DNA of 64,000 nt from Owenweeksia sp963758205. GTDB lineage: Bacteria; Bacteroidota; Bacteroidia; Flavobacteriales; Schleiferiaceae. Shown piece by piece: positions 36,114 through 46,100 of this stretch. The notes under the pieces were generated by a model. The model ran no database searches. It saw only the letters and a program-made list of their open reading frames with translations, and was not told the origin of the DNA. The stretch covers positions 1,240,001 to 1,304,000 of the forward strand of contig CAVWUM010000002.1 of assembly GCA_963758205.1 (NCBI GenBank), read 5' to 3'. Every line of letters begins with the position of its first letter. The stretch's first letter is position 1. The position numbers were made by a program, and so were the translations under genes.

Positions 36114-37270
36114 TTGGCAAGTCCGATCCACAGGTTTATATCTGCGGTAAGCGAAATATAAGGCCGCACATAAATGGCGCTGCTTACATCCTGACCATTT
36201 ACCTGTCCGTCATTTTCAAGCAAGGTGGCCCCTGCCGAAATCCGCAAAAAGCGATAGAACTTATATCCCACCCCGAGATAATAAGGCCTCTTCAGTAACG
36301 GCCCCGTAGCGGTAATGCCATCATCCAGCTTAAAGTCACTAAAGTAAACACCTGCCATAATTGAGGTGTTGCTCCAAAATGGAGAGGAAAATTGTTTTTT
36401 ACCAAGAGGCAAAGTAACACCAGCCATAAACCCACTGCCAAAGAGGTCGTTCTTTCGGCTCTCATCAAAGTAGGCACCACCATAACCGCCATGCAGGGTA
36501 AATATGGTTTGGGTTTTTTCGGTTTTGTAATTGTCCACTGATTTTAAATCGGCAAGAGCCAAAAGGCCTGAGTTTAGAATATAACCCACTTCGGCATGAA
36601 CACGGGTTTTAAGATCATCCACCAACTCCTTTTTACGGGCCAGGTTTTCAGCCTCCGTGGATTTTCGTCCCAAAATCCGGTTTTGCTTGCTATCCTCTAC
36701 TCTCTCAATATCATCCTTTACCAAATCACTAAAACCTTCAAACTCACGGTTTATCTGGGTGCGATAATAACTCATGGCCGAATGCACAATCTGATTCATA
36801 TCCTCCACCATGCTGCGGGTATCTTTTAACAGACTGATTCTCTTTTGTGTAAAATCAAGATTTTGATCGATATAGGCATCCAGGTTGGCGTACAGTTCCT
36901 TTTTAAAAGCGGCTATTTCCCCCTCAGAGGCTTTTCTGAAGTATAATACAGCAAAGTCATATTCTTCAGCTCCGCGCAGGTTATAATTAAGAGGCACTAC
37001 AAACCTTTCAGTTGTATTGTTAAAGGGGCGTTTCCAGATTTTGGAGTAGAGGGGATCTCGCTCAGGGTAACCGTTTTCATCATATATCTGCACCTCCACC
37101 ATGTTGATGGTGCGGCTTATCTGCCCTGTAATTTCAAAGTAGGTTTCAGCCGGTAGCGGCTGCCCGTTGTTAAAAGTGGATTTCTCGTAATTGAATTCTA
37201 CCGTTTCGTATTGAGCAAAACTGAAATGGCCGAACATCGCCAAAAGCGCACAGAGTATGGATTTTCTCAT
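36110..37270 (-). CDS. Secreted/outer-membrane hypothetical protein, partner of the OmpA gene
   Basis: A 386-residue protein with signal peptide (MRKSILCALLAMFGHFSFAQ). The first third looks like a beta-sandwich (YFEITGQISRTINMVEVQIYDENG), the middle is a helical coiled region with many Glu/Lys (KDDIERVEDSKQNRILGRK), and the last third looks like a barrel end (GVGYKFYRFLRISAGATLL). It overlaps the OmpA-family gene by 4 bp, so the pair is translationally coupled. I do not recognise a family. Confidence 0.75.
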   Translation of the reverse strand: MRKSILCALLAMFGHFSFAQYETVEFNYEKSTFNNGQPLPAETYFEITGQISRTINMVEVQIYDENGYPERDPLYSKIWKRPFNNTTERFVVPLNYNLRGAEEYDFAVLYFRKASEGEIAAFKKELYANLDAYIDQNLDFTQKRISLLKDTRSMVEDMNQIVHSAMSYYRTQINREFEGFSDLVKDDIERVEDSKQNRILGRKSTEAENLARKKELVDDLKTRVHAEVGYILNSGLLALADLKSVDNYKTEKTQTIFTLHGGYGGAYFDESRKNDLFGSGFMAGVTLPLGKKQFSSPFWSNTSIMAGVYFSDFKLDDGITATGPLLKRPYYLGVGYKFYRFLRISAGATLLENDGQVNGQDVSSAIYVRPYISLTADINLWIGLAK

Positions 37271-37427
37271 AAAAAATGGTGATTTTTCTAAAGTACAGGA
37301 AGTACATCTATTAAATTAACTCATCACCCACCACAAAGTTTATAGGCTACCCCATCACCCATTTTATCAATTTTAATACAAAGCCCGAATAGGGAGGTAA
37401 CACTAATGGTTTGGATGTTCGTCACTT

Positions 37428-37862
37428 TTATTTAATACCACCTACAAGCTCATCTGTATTGACTACAAAACCGACATCAATCTTTCTTAGGCCTTTTAGC
37501 AGCTTCATATCTCCTGTCCATAGTTGAGCTTTTAAGGAGAGTGCCAAAGCAACAAATGGGGTGTCATCTTCGTCAATACCCTTTGTTAGCTTATAGGCTA
37601 CCTCCCATGTGTGAGAATCTATCAGATCTTCAGAAATGAATGTAATTCGATTAAATAAAATACGTGTGGCTTCACCTAATAGTAGTGGTGAAAGTGAAGA
37701 AATACGGGAAAGCTTCGTTTGATGACGCTCCAATTCAAGCGCAAGGTGGTTTGGTGCAAAAAACTCAAAATTGCTATTAGGGTTAAGTAAAATTTCGGCC
37801 ATCGAGTTTCCTGAATTCAATAAAGCGCTGAAGACTATATTGGTGTCAACCACTAGCTTCAT
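37428..37862 (-). CDS. PIN-domain toxin of a type II toxin-antitoxin pair
   Basis: A 144-residue PIN ribonuclease. The acidic catalytic residues are seen at VVDTNIVFSALL (Asp6), DEDDTPFVALAL and LWTGDMKLLKGL. The length matches putative PIN toxins that cleave RNA. It starts at the ATGA overlap with the upstream antitoxin. Confidence 0.88.
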   Translation of the reverse strand: MKLVVDTNIVFSALLNSGNSMAEILLNPNSNFEFFAPNHLALELERHQTKLSRISSLSPLLLGEATRILFNRITFISEDLIDSHTWEVAYKLTKGIDEDDTPFVALALSLKAQLWTGDMKLLKGLRKIDVGFVVNTDELVGGIK

Positions 37863-38062
37863 TTAAGGAACTTGCTCTTATTTTCTTTCCACCATTCTGC
37901 TTTTGATTCTGCTGCCAGATTATTGCCCTGCTTTTCGGTGGCTACGCTGTCTTTGGTAAGTTCTTTAAACCTAAAATAATCATAAAACCTTTGAAGCTCT
38001 TCAATATCCAAATCTCCCGGCAAGCGGAAGATTATTTCATTATTCTTTCTCTCAACAGTCAT
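37859..38062 (-). CDS. Antitoxin of the PIN pair
   Basis: A 67-residue small protein encoded directly upstream of the PIN toxin with a 4-bp overlap. It begins VERKNNEIIFRLPGDLDIEELQRF and ends with a charged helix (KAEWWKENKSKFL), the usual toxin-wrapping type of tail. The family is not certain. Confidence 0.8.
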   Translation of the reverse strand: MTVERKNNEIIFRLPGDLDIEELQRFYDYFRFKELTKDSVATEKQGNNLAAESKAEWWKENKSKFLK

Positions 38063-38110
38063 TTTCTACAAAATCGGGTTCTTAACTTCTCCATCTCAAA
38101 TTTACAACTT

Positions 38111-39523
38111 CTACCCCATCACCCATTTTACCAACTTCAACACCAAACTGGAATAAGGCGGATACTTTTGCTTAAGATCAAACCAGGTGGCACTTTTCAT
38201 TATTGATTTCTGGTGGGAGAAAGTATCAAACCCAAATTTGCCATGGTAGTTACCATAGCCGCTGCTACCAATGCCACCGAAGGGTAACTCCGGATTGGCC
38301 AGATGAACAACCGTATTGTTTACTGCACCGCCCCCAAATTGTACATCATCTATAAAAGCTTTTTCTACTTTTTTGCTTTTGGTAAACACATAAAACGAAA
38401 GCGGATAAGGGTTAGCCGTTATAATTTTTTTTGCTTCGCTAATTTCTGTATAGCTTAGTATGGGTAGCAGGGGGCCAAAAATTTCCTCCCGCATTATTTT
38501 TTCATCAAGGGTAACGCCATCAATAAGAGTTGGTGAAATACGCAGATTCTTTTCATCCGTTTGGCCACCAAACAGTATCTCACCATCATGCATTAATTCC
38601 TGTAAAGCCAAAAAGCGGTCGCGGCTTACTATGCTGGTGTAGTCCTTATTCTCCAAAGGATTTTTACCATAAAACTCCACCGTGGTTTTCTCAAACTGCT
38701 TTATAAACTCGGCTTTAATATCCTTATGCAACAACAGATAATCAGGTGCCACACAGGTTTGGCCGGCATTGAGCCATTTGCCAAAAGCTATACGCCTGGC
38801 CGCTACTTTAATATTAGCCGTGGCATCAACAATACAGGGGCTTTTACCACCCAGCTCAAGAGTAACGGGTGTTAGGTGCGGTGCAGCCATTTCGGCAATC
38901 TTTTTCCCCACGGCAGTGCTACCGGTAAAAAACACATGGTCAAAACGGTGATTATTCATAAGCAGTGGAACTACTTCCTTGCCATCACCCTGTACTACAG
39001 CTATGTATTGCTCATCAAAGTTTTGCACCAAAATCTTTTCTAGCAGTTTAGAAATGTGTGGAGTTTGCTCCGGTGGTTTTACCACCACGGTATTACCCGC
39101 AGCCATAGCAGCCACCAACGGCACCATCAATAAATTAAAGGGGTAATTCCATGGACTGATAATCAGGACTACACCCTTAGACTCAGGTTTATAATAACTG
39201 CGCGAAGGCCAGGTGGTAATAGGTGATGATACCTTAACAGGCTCCATCCATTCCCTCAGGTTTTCTATAGCCAGGTTTACTTCCTCATAAAAAAAGCCCA
39301 CCTCACTGGCATAGCTCTCAAAAGTGGATTTACCGAAGTCAGCCCTCATGGCTTCCATGATTTCAGCTTCCGATTCCTTTATCAGCTTTTTGAGCTTTTG
39401 CAGTTGATTCTTTCTGAAACGGTACTCACGGGTAGTACCACTCTCAAAATAATGGCGCTGCTTACGGTATATATCTGAAATCTGTACAGCATTAAAGCTG
39501 TTAATGTCCGGTGGGGTAGTCAA
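38111..39523 (-). CDS. Aldehyde dehydrogenase family protein
   Basis: A 470-residue NAD(P)-dependent aldehyde dehydrogenase. Catalytic Glu lies in LELGGKSP, the catalytic Cys in NAGQTCVAPDY, NAD-binding PWNYPFNLLMVPL is present, and the C-terminal segment LPFGGIGSSGYGNYHGKFG has the class 3 pattern. It resembles fatty/aromatic aldehyde dehydrogenases with a C-terminal membrane-associated tail (SLVLKLVKWVMG). The start is a TTG at 39523; no ATG is better placed. Confidence 0.93.
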   Translation of the reverse strand: MTTPPDINSFNAVQISDIYRKQRHYFESGTTREYRFRKNQLQKLKKLIKESEAEIMEAMRADFGKSTFESYASEVGFFYEEVNLAIENLREWMEPVKVSSPITTWPSRSYYKPESKGVVLIISPWNYPFNLLMVPLVAAMAAGNTVVVKPPEQTPHISKLLEKILVQNFDEQYIAVVQGDGKEVVPLLMNNHRFDHVFFTGSTAVGKKIAEMAAPHLTPVTLELGGKSPCIVDATANIKVAARRIAFGKWLNAGQTCVAPDYLLLHKDIKAEFIKQFEKTTVEFYGKNPLENKDYTSIVSRDRFLALQELMHDGEILFGGQTDEKNLRISPTLIDGVTLDEKIMREEIFGPLLPILSYTEISEAKKIITANPYPLSFYVFTKSKKVEKAFIDDVQFGGGAVNNTVVHLANPELPFGGIGSSGYGNYHGKFGFDTFSHQKSIMKSATWFDLKQKYPPYSSLVLKLVKWVMG

Positions 39524-39546
39524 AATATGGGGGATTTTATGAAGTA

Positions 39547-40755
39547 TTACTTCAGTTTTGTTTCAATGGAAACACCCTGCTCAAGGGTTTTGTGCACAGG
39601 GCATTTATTGGCAATCTGTAAAATGCGGTTGCGCTGGCTTTTATCCAGGTCCCCCCGTATTTCAATAAGGCGCTCAAATTTGCCGATTTTTCGGTCTTCA
39701 TCCTCGCACTTATCGCAATCCTCCAGGTAATCGCTGTCATAATTGAGGTGCACCTGTACTTCTTCCAGCGGCCACTTTTTTCTATCGGCATACATCTTTA
39801 TCGTCATGGCAGTGCAGGCTCCCAGGCCTGAAGTTAAAAACTCATAAGGCGATGGCCCCAGGTTACTGCCGCCAACGTCCTTGGGCTCATCGGCCAAAAG
39901 GTGGTGCGGGCCGGCCAGTATTTCAGTAAGAAAGGGGCCTTCGGTAAGCCGTGCCACAACCTGCTCATCTGTTTTCAGTTCATTTTCAGGTTCCCTTTCC
40001 AGGTAGCGCTGTACCCAGCACGAAATTAAATCACCCACATACATAGAGTCGCTGGTATTAGAGAGCAGGTGATCAGCCCCATCAAGGCTTACAAAGCTTT
40101 TGGGGTGGTGAAGGCTCTCATAAATTCCTCTTGCATTGCTCACCTCCACGATCTCATCCTGTGGTGAGTGCATTATAAGAGTGGCTTTGCGCATATCACC
40201 CAGCAATTTACTCAGGCCCTGCTCGCGCAAATCCTTCACAAACTGACTTTTTATTTTAAACCCCCTCCCCGCAAGGGTTACGGTGGCTTCTCCCTTTTTT
40301 TCTATTTCTTCAATATCCTCGCGCAACATGTTAAGTACATGATCCGGCTCGCAGGGTGCCCCAATGGTAGCAATGGCTTTTACACTTTCCATCTGGCTGC
40401 CCGCCATTAATACAGCGGTACCCCCCAACGAATGGCCTATAAGAAGACTGGGGGCCTTGTGATTTTCGGTAAGATAATCCGCAGCTGATTTTATGTCGTT
40501 TACATTAGAGGTAAAGTTGGTATTCTCAAACTTACCGTCAGATTGCCCCAGGCCTGTAAAATCAAAGCGCAACACGCCAAAGCCCTTCTGCGAAAGTGCC
40601 AGGGTAATATTGCGCACAGCCCGTAAATCCTTACTACAGGTAAAACAATGGGCAAAAATGGCAAAGTGGTGCGGCTTTTTATCCAGCGGAAGCTGAAGGC
40701 TACCAGCCAGCTCCTCACCATCCTTATTTAAAAACTTAATGTCTTGGGATTTCAT
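39547..40755 (-). CDS. Bifunctional alpha/beta hydrolase / OsmC-family protein
   Basis: A 402-residue fusion. Residues ~1-255 are an alpha/beta hydrolase: GHSLGG nucleophile elbow (LLIGHSLGGTAVLMAG), LDGADHLL with catalytic His. Residues ~265-402 are OsmC-like, with SGLGACTAMTIKMYADRKKW (peroxidatic Cys) and NKCPVHKTL (second Cys). The second half is a peroxiredoxin-like organic hydroperoxide reductase. This fusion is known in other bacteria; the combined substrate is not. Confidence 0.92.
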   Translation of the reverse strand: MKSQDIKFLNKDGEELAGSLQLPLDKKPHHFAIFAHCFTCSKDLRAVRNITLALSQKGFGVLRFDFTGLGQSDGKFENTNFTSNVNDIKSAADYLTENHKAPSLLIGHSLGGTAVLMAGSQMESVKAIATIGAPCEPDHVLNMLREDIEEIEKKGEATVTLAGRGFKIKSQFVKDLREQGLSKLLGDMRKATLIMHSPQDEIVEVSNARGIYESLHHPKSFVSLDGADHLLSNTSDSMYVGDLISCWVQRYLEREPENELKTDEQVVARLTEGPFLTEILAGPHHLLADEPKDVGGSNLGPSPYEFLTSGLGACTAMTIKMYADRKKWPLEEVQVHLNYDSDYLEDCDKCEDEDRKIGKFERLIEIRGDLDKSQRNRILQIANKCPVHKTLEQGVSIETKLK

Positions 40756-40829
40756 ACCAGCGGTTTATTTGTCATAAAGAAACAAAAATCCGCCACTATG
40801 TTTTTCCCTTTACAGGGAATGGAAAAAAC

Positions 40830-41699
40830 CTATTTTACAGGTTTAAGTGTGTAACCTTCCTTTTTCAGGAGTTCAATTACACCAGTATCTCCCGGCAGGT
40901 GAAGTGCGCCCACCGCAATAAACGCATCGCCATTGTTTAGTATAGGTTTCAGCTTTTCAATCCAGGCTGCATTGCGGTTATCCAGCAATAGCGTCATATC
41001 CAAAAGCGGATCCTCATCTTCTTCCTGCATCTTCCACATCAGCTCCAGGTCTTCCGTCATGTAGGCATCCAGCAAATCTTCAGTTACCTCACCGCTTTTA
41101 AGGCTGTCCTTTACTGTTTGTACCAAAAGGGCCGCCTGCTCCTCAGGGGTGCTGCCATTGTATAGCATTTCGGCCTGCTCCATCATGGTTTCCAGTTCAA
41201 TTACCTCTTTGCCGTTTCGCTTGCCGTAAGAGGCAAAATACACATCTATGGGGTTGCCGCTAAGGCCCTCGCCATCCAGCTCACCTTCGGCCAGGGCAGC
41301 CGCATACATAGCCGAAACTGTCATGGGCTTCATCTGGTCAAACATGGCAATATCATAACCCGTTACCCGCATAATCTCCTTCTTTAGCATTTCATAATCG
41401 GCACTATCCACCATACTTTTCAGTGATTTATCCGGCATCATCCCCACCATAGCTATCTGCATTATTTTGCTGGAATCGATTACCGTTTCCACCACCACAG
41501 TATTGGATTTAGCATAGGCATCGGCCACCTTTTTATGAGTTTTGAGATATTCCGAACCGATTAAATGGTAGGTGCCAAACAGGTAGGAGGTTTTACCCGT
41601 GGGTGATTTTACCTCCCACAGCAGTGAGTTCTTAGTTTGGGCTTCCGCCTGAAGTGATAACAGAAAAGTAAGGGATATAAGAGAAAGTGCTTTTTTCAT
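40830..41699 (-). CDS. TraB/GumN family protein
   Basis: A 289-residue secreted protein with signal peptide (LLSLQAEAQ). The TraB/GumN motifs are seen as LLWEVKSPTGKTSYLFGTYHLIG near the start (residues ~28-50; key GTYH) and IAVGALHLPGDTGVIELL near the end. The family is thought to be a metalloprotease-like fold in the periplasm or outer membrane; substrate unknown. It is the last gene before the second surface locus. Confidence 0.9.
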   Translation of the reverse strand: MKKALSLISLTFLLSLQAEAQTKNSLLWEVKSPTGKTSYLFGTYHLIGSEYLKTHKKVADAYAKSNTVVVETVIDSSKIMQIAMVGMMPDKSLKSMVDSADYEMLKKEIMRVTGYDIAMFDQMKPMTVSAMYAAALAEGELDGEGLSGNPIDVYFASYGKRNGKEVIELETMMEQAEMLYNGSTPEEQAALLVQTVKDSLKSGEVTEDLLDAYMTEDLELMWKMQEEDEDPLLDMTLLLDNRNAAWIEKLKPILNNGDAFIAVGALHLPGDTGVIELLKKEGYTLKPVK

Positions 41700-42110
41700 G
41701 AGATTGCCTTGATTAATGCAGCGTGGGTTAGGCTAAAGTTATGCCACTAAGGTAAAGTGGAAAGATTGTCATAAAAGTGGTATTGCAACTTAAACTTCCA
41801 TTGCGATGTCAAGAACATTTTCATAGCTGGAGAATAATACTGAGGTGAGCAACTTTTTATTTTGAATCTTCATAAGATAAGTTTAACCAATTACTCCCGT
41901 AATGTTTTCGCTTACTAACTAAACACCTCCTTAAAATAATTAAAAATAGTCGAAAATTTATCCATTTAAAATGGAAAATTATAAGAAAAACACCAGTGCC
42001 TATAAGCATTATCTGTAGTAATTCTATTAAAACCACAAAGACTCTCCAAGTACATTCTTACGATATAATTCTTACATTGCTATTTCATTTTTAACCAATT
42101 AATTTAAACT
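41700..42110 (+). promoter_or_regulatory. AT-rich 411-bp leader of the second surface locus
   Basis: No gene is supported. A perfect 15-base palindrome TCCATTTAAAATGGA (41961-41975) sits about 136 bp before the ATG at 42111 and could bind a dimeric regulator. I see no exact -7 box; the region near 42072-42090 (ACATTGCTATTTCATTTT) is the most promoter-like. Confidence 0.35.
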
Positions 42111-44404
42111 ATGAAAAATCAATCAGGCTTCAATCAGGCTTCAATCAGGCTTCAATCAGGCTTCAATCAGGCTTCAATCAGGCTTCAATCAGGCTTCAAT
42201 CAGGAATCTTTCTACTAAGCATGCTGTTTTGGTGTGGCCAAATTTGGGCACAGTGTCCAATATTAGTTTCGAATAATGCACTGAATTGTTCAGGATCCGC
42301 TGTTTACACTATTGATAATTATGTTGGGAACCTTACGGCTGCATCGGTAACTTCATCTTCTGGATTTTCCTATTCAGGGATATCATTTAATACATCGGCA
42401 GGTACATTTACATTAAGTTCGGTTAGTATTTCCAATTATAAAGGTTTTGGCACTTTTACAGTAACGCTTACTATTGGTGGATCACCATGTGTATATGAAT
42501 GTAAAGTCGCATCATGTTGTTTTGGATCGGGCTCTTATGATTATTTGTACGTAGACGAAACTATACCAGCAGGATCTTACAGTGGTGATATCCTGTTTTT
42601 CGGAGATATTGGCCTACAAGGCATTACCGAATTTGTAAATGCTGATGTGCATTCTGCCACTGACGCAAGGTTGGAGATTCTAAATGGAGCAAGTGTTTCA
42701 GCAAATACTAGTACTTTCGATCAGCAATGTGACTATGCCTGGGATGGATTTTATTTATCTAATTCCACCTGTGAACTGACACTTACAAGCTGTACCATAC
42801 AAGAAGCTATAAGAGCAATCCATACCGAAGATAATGGGGAAGTTGTAGCTGTTAGCTCCACGTTTCAGGATAATATAGTTTCGCTATATGTAGATGCACA
42901 CACTTCCACTGGTCCATACTTCAGTTCAAGTATTTCATTAAGCGGTAATACTTTTACCTATACAAGGTTATTTAACTTTTTTAATCAGGATCCAAACTCA
43001 ACCATTTCATTGGCAAAGTTTTTTGATGGTTATTGTTCTACAATAAATTCCGGTTTTAGTGCACCCATATTTATTGACGGCAATTCCATTTGGGTGAACA
43101 TTGGTCACCGAACACTGTCTCAAAATGTATTTGAAGATCCCAATTTTTATGCAGCCGATATTACATGGATAAACATCAGGGAGTCACAGGTTCAAATTAG
43201 AAATAATGATATTGATGGTGCAAACATGTCAGTTTGTGCTGACAACAACAGTAGGGTGATAATAGGTGGAGCAAACCCCGCAGCAGGGAATATTATTGGT
43301 ACTCCCGTGTCTATATTTAATTCGGCAAGCCATATCGAAAACAACACGTTCAATTCTACTAATGTTGAAATATTTTACCCCATTCACTTACTAGTAGGTA
43401 CAGGATACCCCTCAATTGGAACTTATATTTATCAAAATGAATTTAATAACGGACGATTAGATGTTACTGGAAATACCAGCAGCAATACTCAGGTAAGAAT
43501 CATTGATAATGATTTCCCCAGTGGTTATGCACGACTTTATAATTTAGCTGCTAATACTAATGGGCGATTAGTTTTTAACGATAACTTTTTAAATGGCATT
43601 CCTGGACATGACCACCTTACCGTTTACGAATGCCATGGAATGGTTATTGGCAATAATGCAATTAATAATAGTAGTACAACAACCCTATCCGGATCAACAA
43701 CACCTATTGGTATGGATTTACATACTTTACAAAATGCCGAAATAACAAAGAACACTATTGTAAACTGTGAACGGGGTATTGAACTGGATGGCACTTGTAC
43801 TGGAACAGAGATGACCTGTAACCGTTTCAGAGATAATTACTATGGCATTTATCTTGACAATCCATATATGAGTGACCAAGGGTCAGCAGGCAGTCCTTTA
43901 TCAAATGAGTGGATCAATTTTTTCACGAAAAAGGTTGCGGGTAGTTCATTTAATACTATTAGCTGGCACCATGCATCAGCCCTAACTTCCGATCCTTTTC
44001 ACCCAGTTCCAAATCCTCCAGGTGCATCAAATGTCAATTTCACATATACTGCTGGATCTTATTTAAACTGCCCCTCTATTACCCCGCCTGCTTTCAAATT
44101 TGCTGGCAATAGTAACTCTGAATTAACTTCTAAAGAGTCATTTAAAGAAGAAGAGTTTATTGAACCTTCAATAGAAAAACAAGAAAATATTTCCCTGTTC
44201 CCTAATCCTACTACAGGGTTGCTAAATATAGAAATGCCGCCAACATTTATTGGGTCACAAATCCAAATACAAAATTCTTCTGGCTCAATTGTTTTTAAAT
44301 ACGTTATTTTGACTAGTAAGGAAACTTTAGACCTTACTAAATTACCTCCAGGCATTTACCTCTTAAGAATCGGAGATTTTTCTTCTAAAGTTATTGTTCA
44401 ATAA
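42111..44404 (+). CDS. T9SS-sorted parallel beta-helix surface protein, phase-off by 11-bp repeat number
   Basis: Paralogue of the gene at 11. ATG 42111 begins MKNQ, then runs into seven full CAATCAGGCTT units plus a partial one and meets TAA at 42216. The long frame (from ATG 42221, 727 residues) is offset by two bases. With no unit, six or nine units the frames join: the no-unit version reads MKNQSGIFLLSMLFWCGQ, then IWAQ, an ideal signal peptide. So seven units is OFF. The frame beginning at 42221 lacks a charged n-region. The body has Asn-rich beta-helix repeats and ends with a T9SS type A domain (SLFPNPTTGLLNIEM ... LLRIG). Four bases separate it from the next gene, so translation may be coupled. 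Confidence 0.85.
42120..42204 (+). repeat. Seven and a half tandem copies of an 11-bp unit (CAATCAGGCTT)
   Basis: Seven perfect units run from 42120 to 42196, followed by CAATCAGG (42197-42204). The unit length is not a multiple of three, so each gain or loss changes frame. Read through, three units encode QSGFNQASIRL. All copies are identical, as expected for active slippage. Only copy numbers divisible by three open the gene. Confidence 0.95.
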
Positions 44405-44407
44405 TAA

Positions 44408-46003
44408 ATGTGTCGCTATTATATTCTAATACTTGTTTTAATTGGTTCTGCGAGTTCTTACTCGCAGAACCTTGTTCCTAATCATGACTTCTCAAATATA
44501 AATTGTGGTCTAGTTCCAAATCGTCAGGTTCTTCAAAACTCATATTCTAACTGGTTTAGACCTCCTCACTCAATCACCGATTCTATCTATGGAAATGTTA
44601 GCGGTATTCATGCAGTTGATACATGTGCACTCCCTTATTTCCTGAACAAATTTGGATATGATACCATTTTTACAGTTGACTCTTTAAGATGCGTTCAGTA
44701 TTTGACGTATAATCCTTATCCTCTTGAAGGGACAGGTTATTTGGGTATCTTTCCATTAGATTCATTCAATCATCCACAAACTGTTTGCTATTCTCGCCCT
44801 CCAAATTGCGCCTTTCCCTGGAGTCCTTGGAGTAATTTTTCGCTTGAATATACTGGTGGCAGAAGTTTTGCCGAGGTAATGCTAAGTAAGAGTCTTATAG
44901 CTAATGAAGAGTATGTGATTGAATTCCATGCACTAAGAGGTTTACCAAAGGGATCGCCCACAGTAATTCAAAATTTAGGAGCATTTGTTTCGGCTGATAC
45001 ATTTAGCCATTTTGATTACAAGAAACTGAATATCGCACCCACAATAGAATCTAATCAATTGATTTATGAAGAAAAGAATTGGGTTAAAATAAAAGGATCA
45101 TTTACTGCTATTGGTAATGAAAAGTTCGTTACCATTGGAAACTTTCGCAAAGACCCCAATACAAACCTTCAGTATGTACCTGTGGATTCCAATCATTGTC
45201 CCGGAGAACCAAATGTTTATTTCGTAGATGCCGTTTATCTCTACCTCCATACCGACACCCTTTTTAATGTAGAGCTGCCTCCCGATACTACCCTTTGCCC
45301 CGGCCAAACCCTGCAACTGCATGCCTGGCATGATGACGGCTTTAAACTGGAGGATACCGTAAAAACCTTTTTGTGGAGTAACGGCAGTACCGATAGCAGT
45401 ATTACGGTTACGCAACCCGGGTTTTATTGGGTAAAGGTGGAGTATAACCACCGCTTTTGGCAGAGTGATACCATAGAGGTAAAACGTGCCGTACCGCCTT
45501 ACACCAGCGGCCTAAATCCATTAAGGGAAGGCTGCCAGGGCGATGAAGTTATCTTAAGAGCTCAAAGCGACCCTAACCGCCAACTGCTTTGGAGCACGGG
45601 CTATGTTGGGCAATCCATCACCGTAAAGGATAGTGGCTACTATTGGCTTTCAGCCCTTTCGGTTTGTGATACCGTAATTGATTCTGTACTGGTAAACCTT
45701 ATAGATTGTGATACCGTAAAGCCATTGCCACCTGTTTACATCCCCAGCGCCTTTACCCCCAATGGTGATGGCCTTAATGATACCTGGGCTATTGGCAACC
45801 TGCCTGAAGAAAATGAGCTGGTGATTTTTAACCGTTGGGGCGAACTCATCTACCGCAAGGTAAACTACCAAAATGAGTGGGATGGCACCAACCGCGATGG
45901 CAGCAAGCTACCGCTGGGTGTGTACATTTATCAGCTTACTTACACCCACAACAATGGCAAAACCATTACCGACCAGGGTTGGGTGAGTGTGTTGGATAAT
46001 TAG
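44408..46003 (+). CDS. Secreted protein with gliding-motility-type C-terminal domain, T9SS type B (copy 1 of tandem pair)
   Basis: A 531-residue secreted protein with signal peptide ending SSYSQNLV. The N-terminal ~275 residues are AT-rich and differ from the next gene. The C-terminal 258 residues are almost identical to those of the next gene: DGFKLEDTVKTF, Ig-like repeats, then FTPNGDGLNDTW, FNRWGE, LPLGVYIYQ, the gliding-associated C-terminal domain. A perfect hairpin spans the signal-peptide end (44444-44471). It lies 4 bp behind the phase-variable beta-helix gene and should be affected by its switching. Confidence 0.85.
   Translation: MCRYYILILVLIGSASSYSQNLVPNHDFSNINCGLVPNRQVLQNSYSNWFRPPHSITDSIYGNVSGIHAVDTCALPYFLNKFGYDTIFTVDSLRCVQYLTYNPYPLEGTGYLGIFPLDSFNHPQTVCYSRPPNCAFPWSPWSNFSLEYTGGRSFAEVMLSKSLIANEEYVIEFHALRGLPKGSPTVIQNLGAFVSADTFSHFDYKKLNIAPTIESNQLIYEEKNWVKIKGSFTAIGNEKFVTIGNFRKDPNTNLQYVPVDSNHCPGEPNVYFVDAVYLYLHTDTLFNVELPPDTTLCPGQTLQLHAWHDDGFKLEDTVKTFLWSNGSTDSSITVTQPGFYWVKVEYNHRFWQSDTIEVKRAVPPYTSGLNPLREGCQGDEVILRAQSDPNRQLLWSTGYVGQSITVKDSGYYWLSALSVCDTVIDSVLVNLIDCDTVKPLPPVYIPSAFTPNGDGLNDTWAIGNLPEENELVIFNRWGELIYRKVNYQNEWDGTNRDGSKLPLGVYIYQLTYTHNNGKTITDQGWVSVLDN
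44444..44471 (+). promoter_or_regulatory. Hairpin inside signal-peptide codons, 11-bp stem
   Basis: GGTTCTGCGAG (44444-44454) and CTCGCAGAACC (44461-44471) are exact inverted repeats around the loop TTCTTA. It is at the same place as the hairpins at 2325 and 46137, although the stem sequence differs. No T-tract follows. Confidence 0.8.
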
Positions 46004-46100
46004 CGGGAATCGGAGATAAGGATAATAAAATCTCTTTAGCTCTATCAATCAAATATTTCAGACCTAATATTTCTACATTTGGGTTCATGCTATTTTAAGA

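Noticed and set aside
42120..42204. CRISPR-like array
   Set aside because: The 11-bp units are contiguous with no spacers and lie inside a coding start; no cas genes are present.
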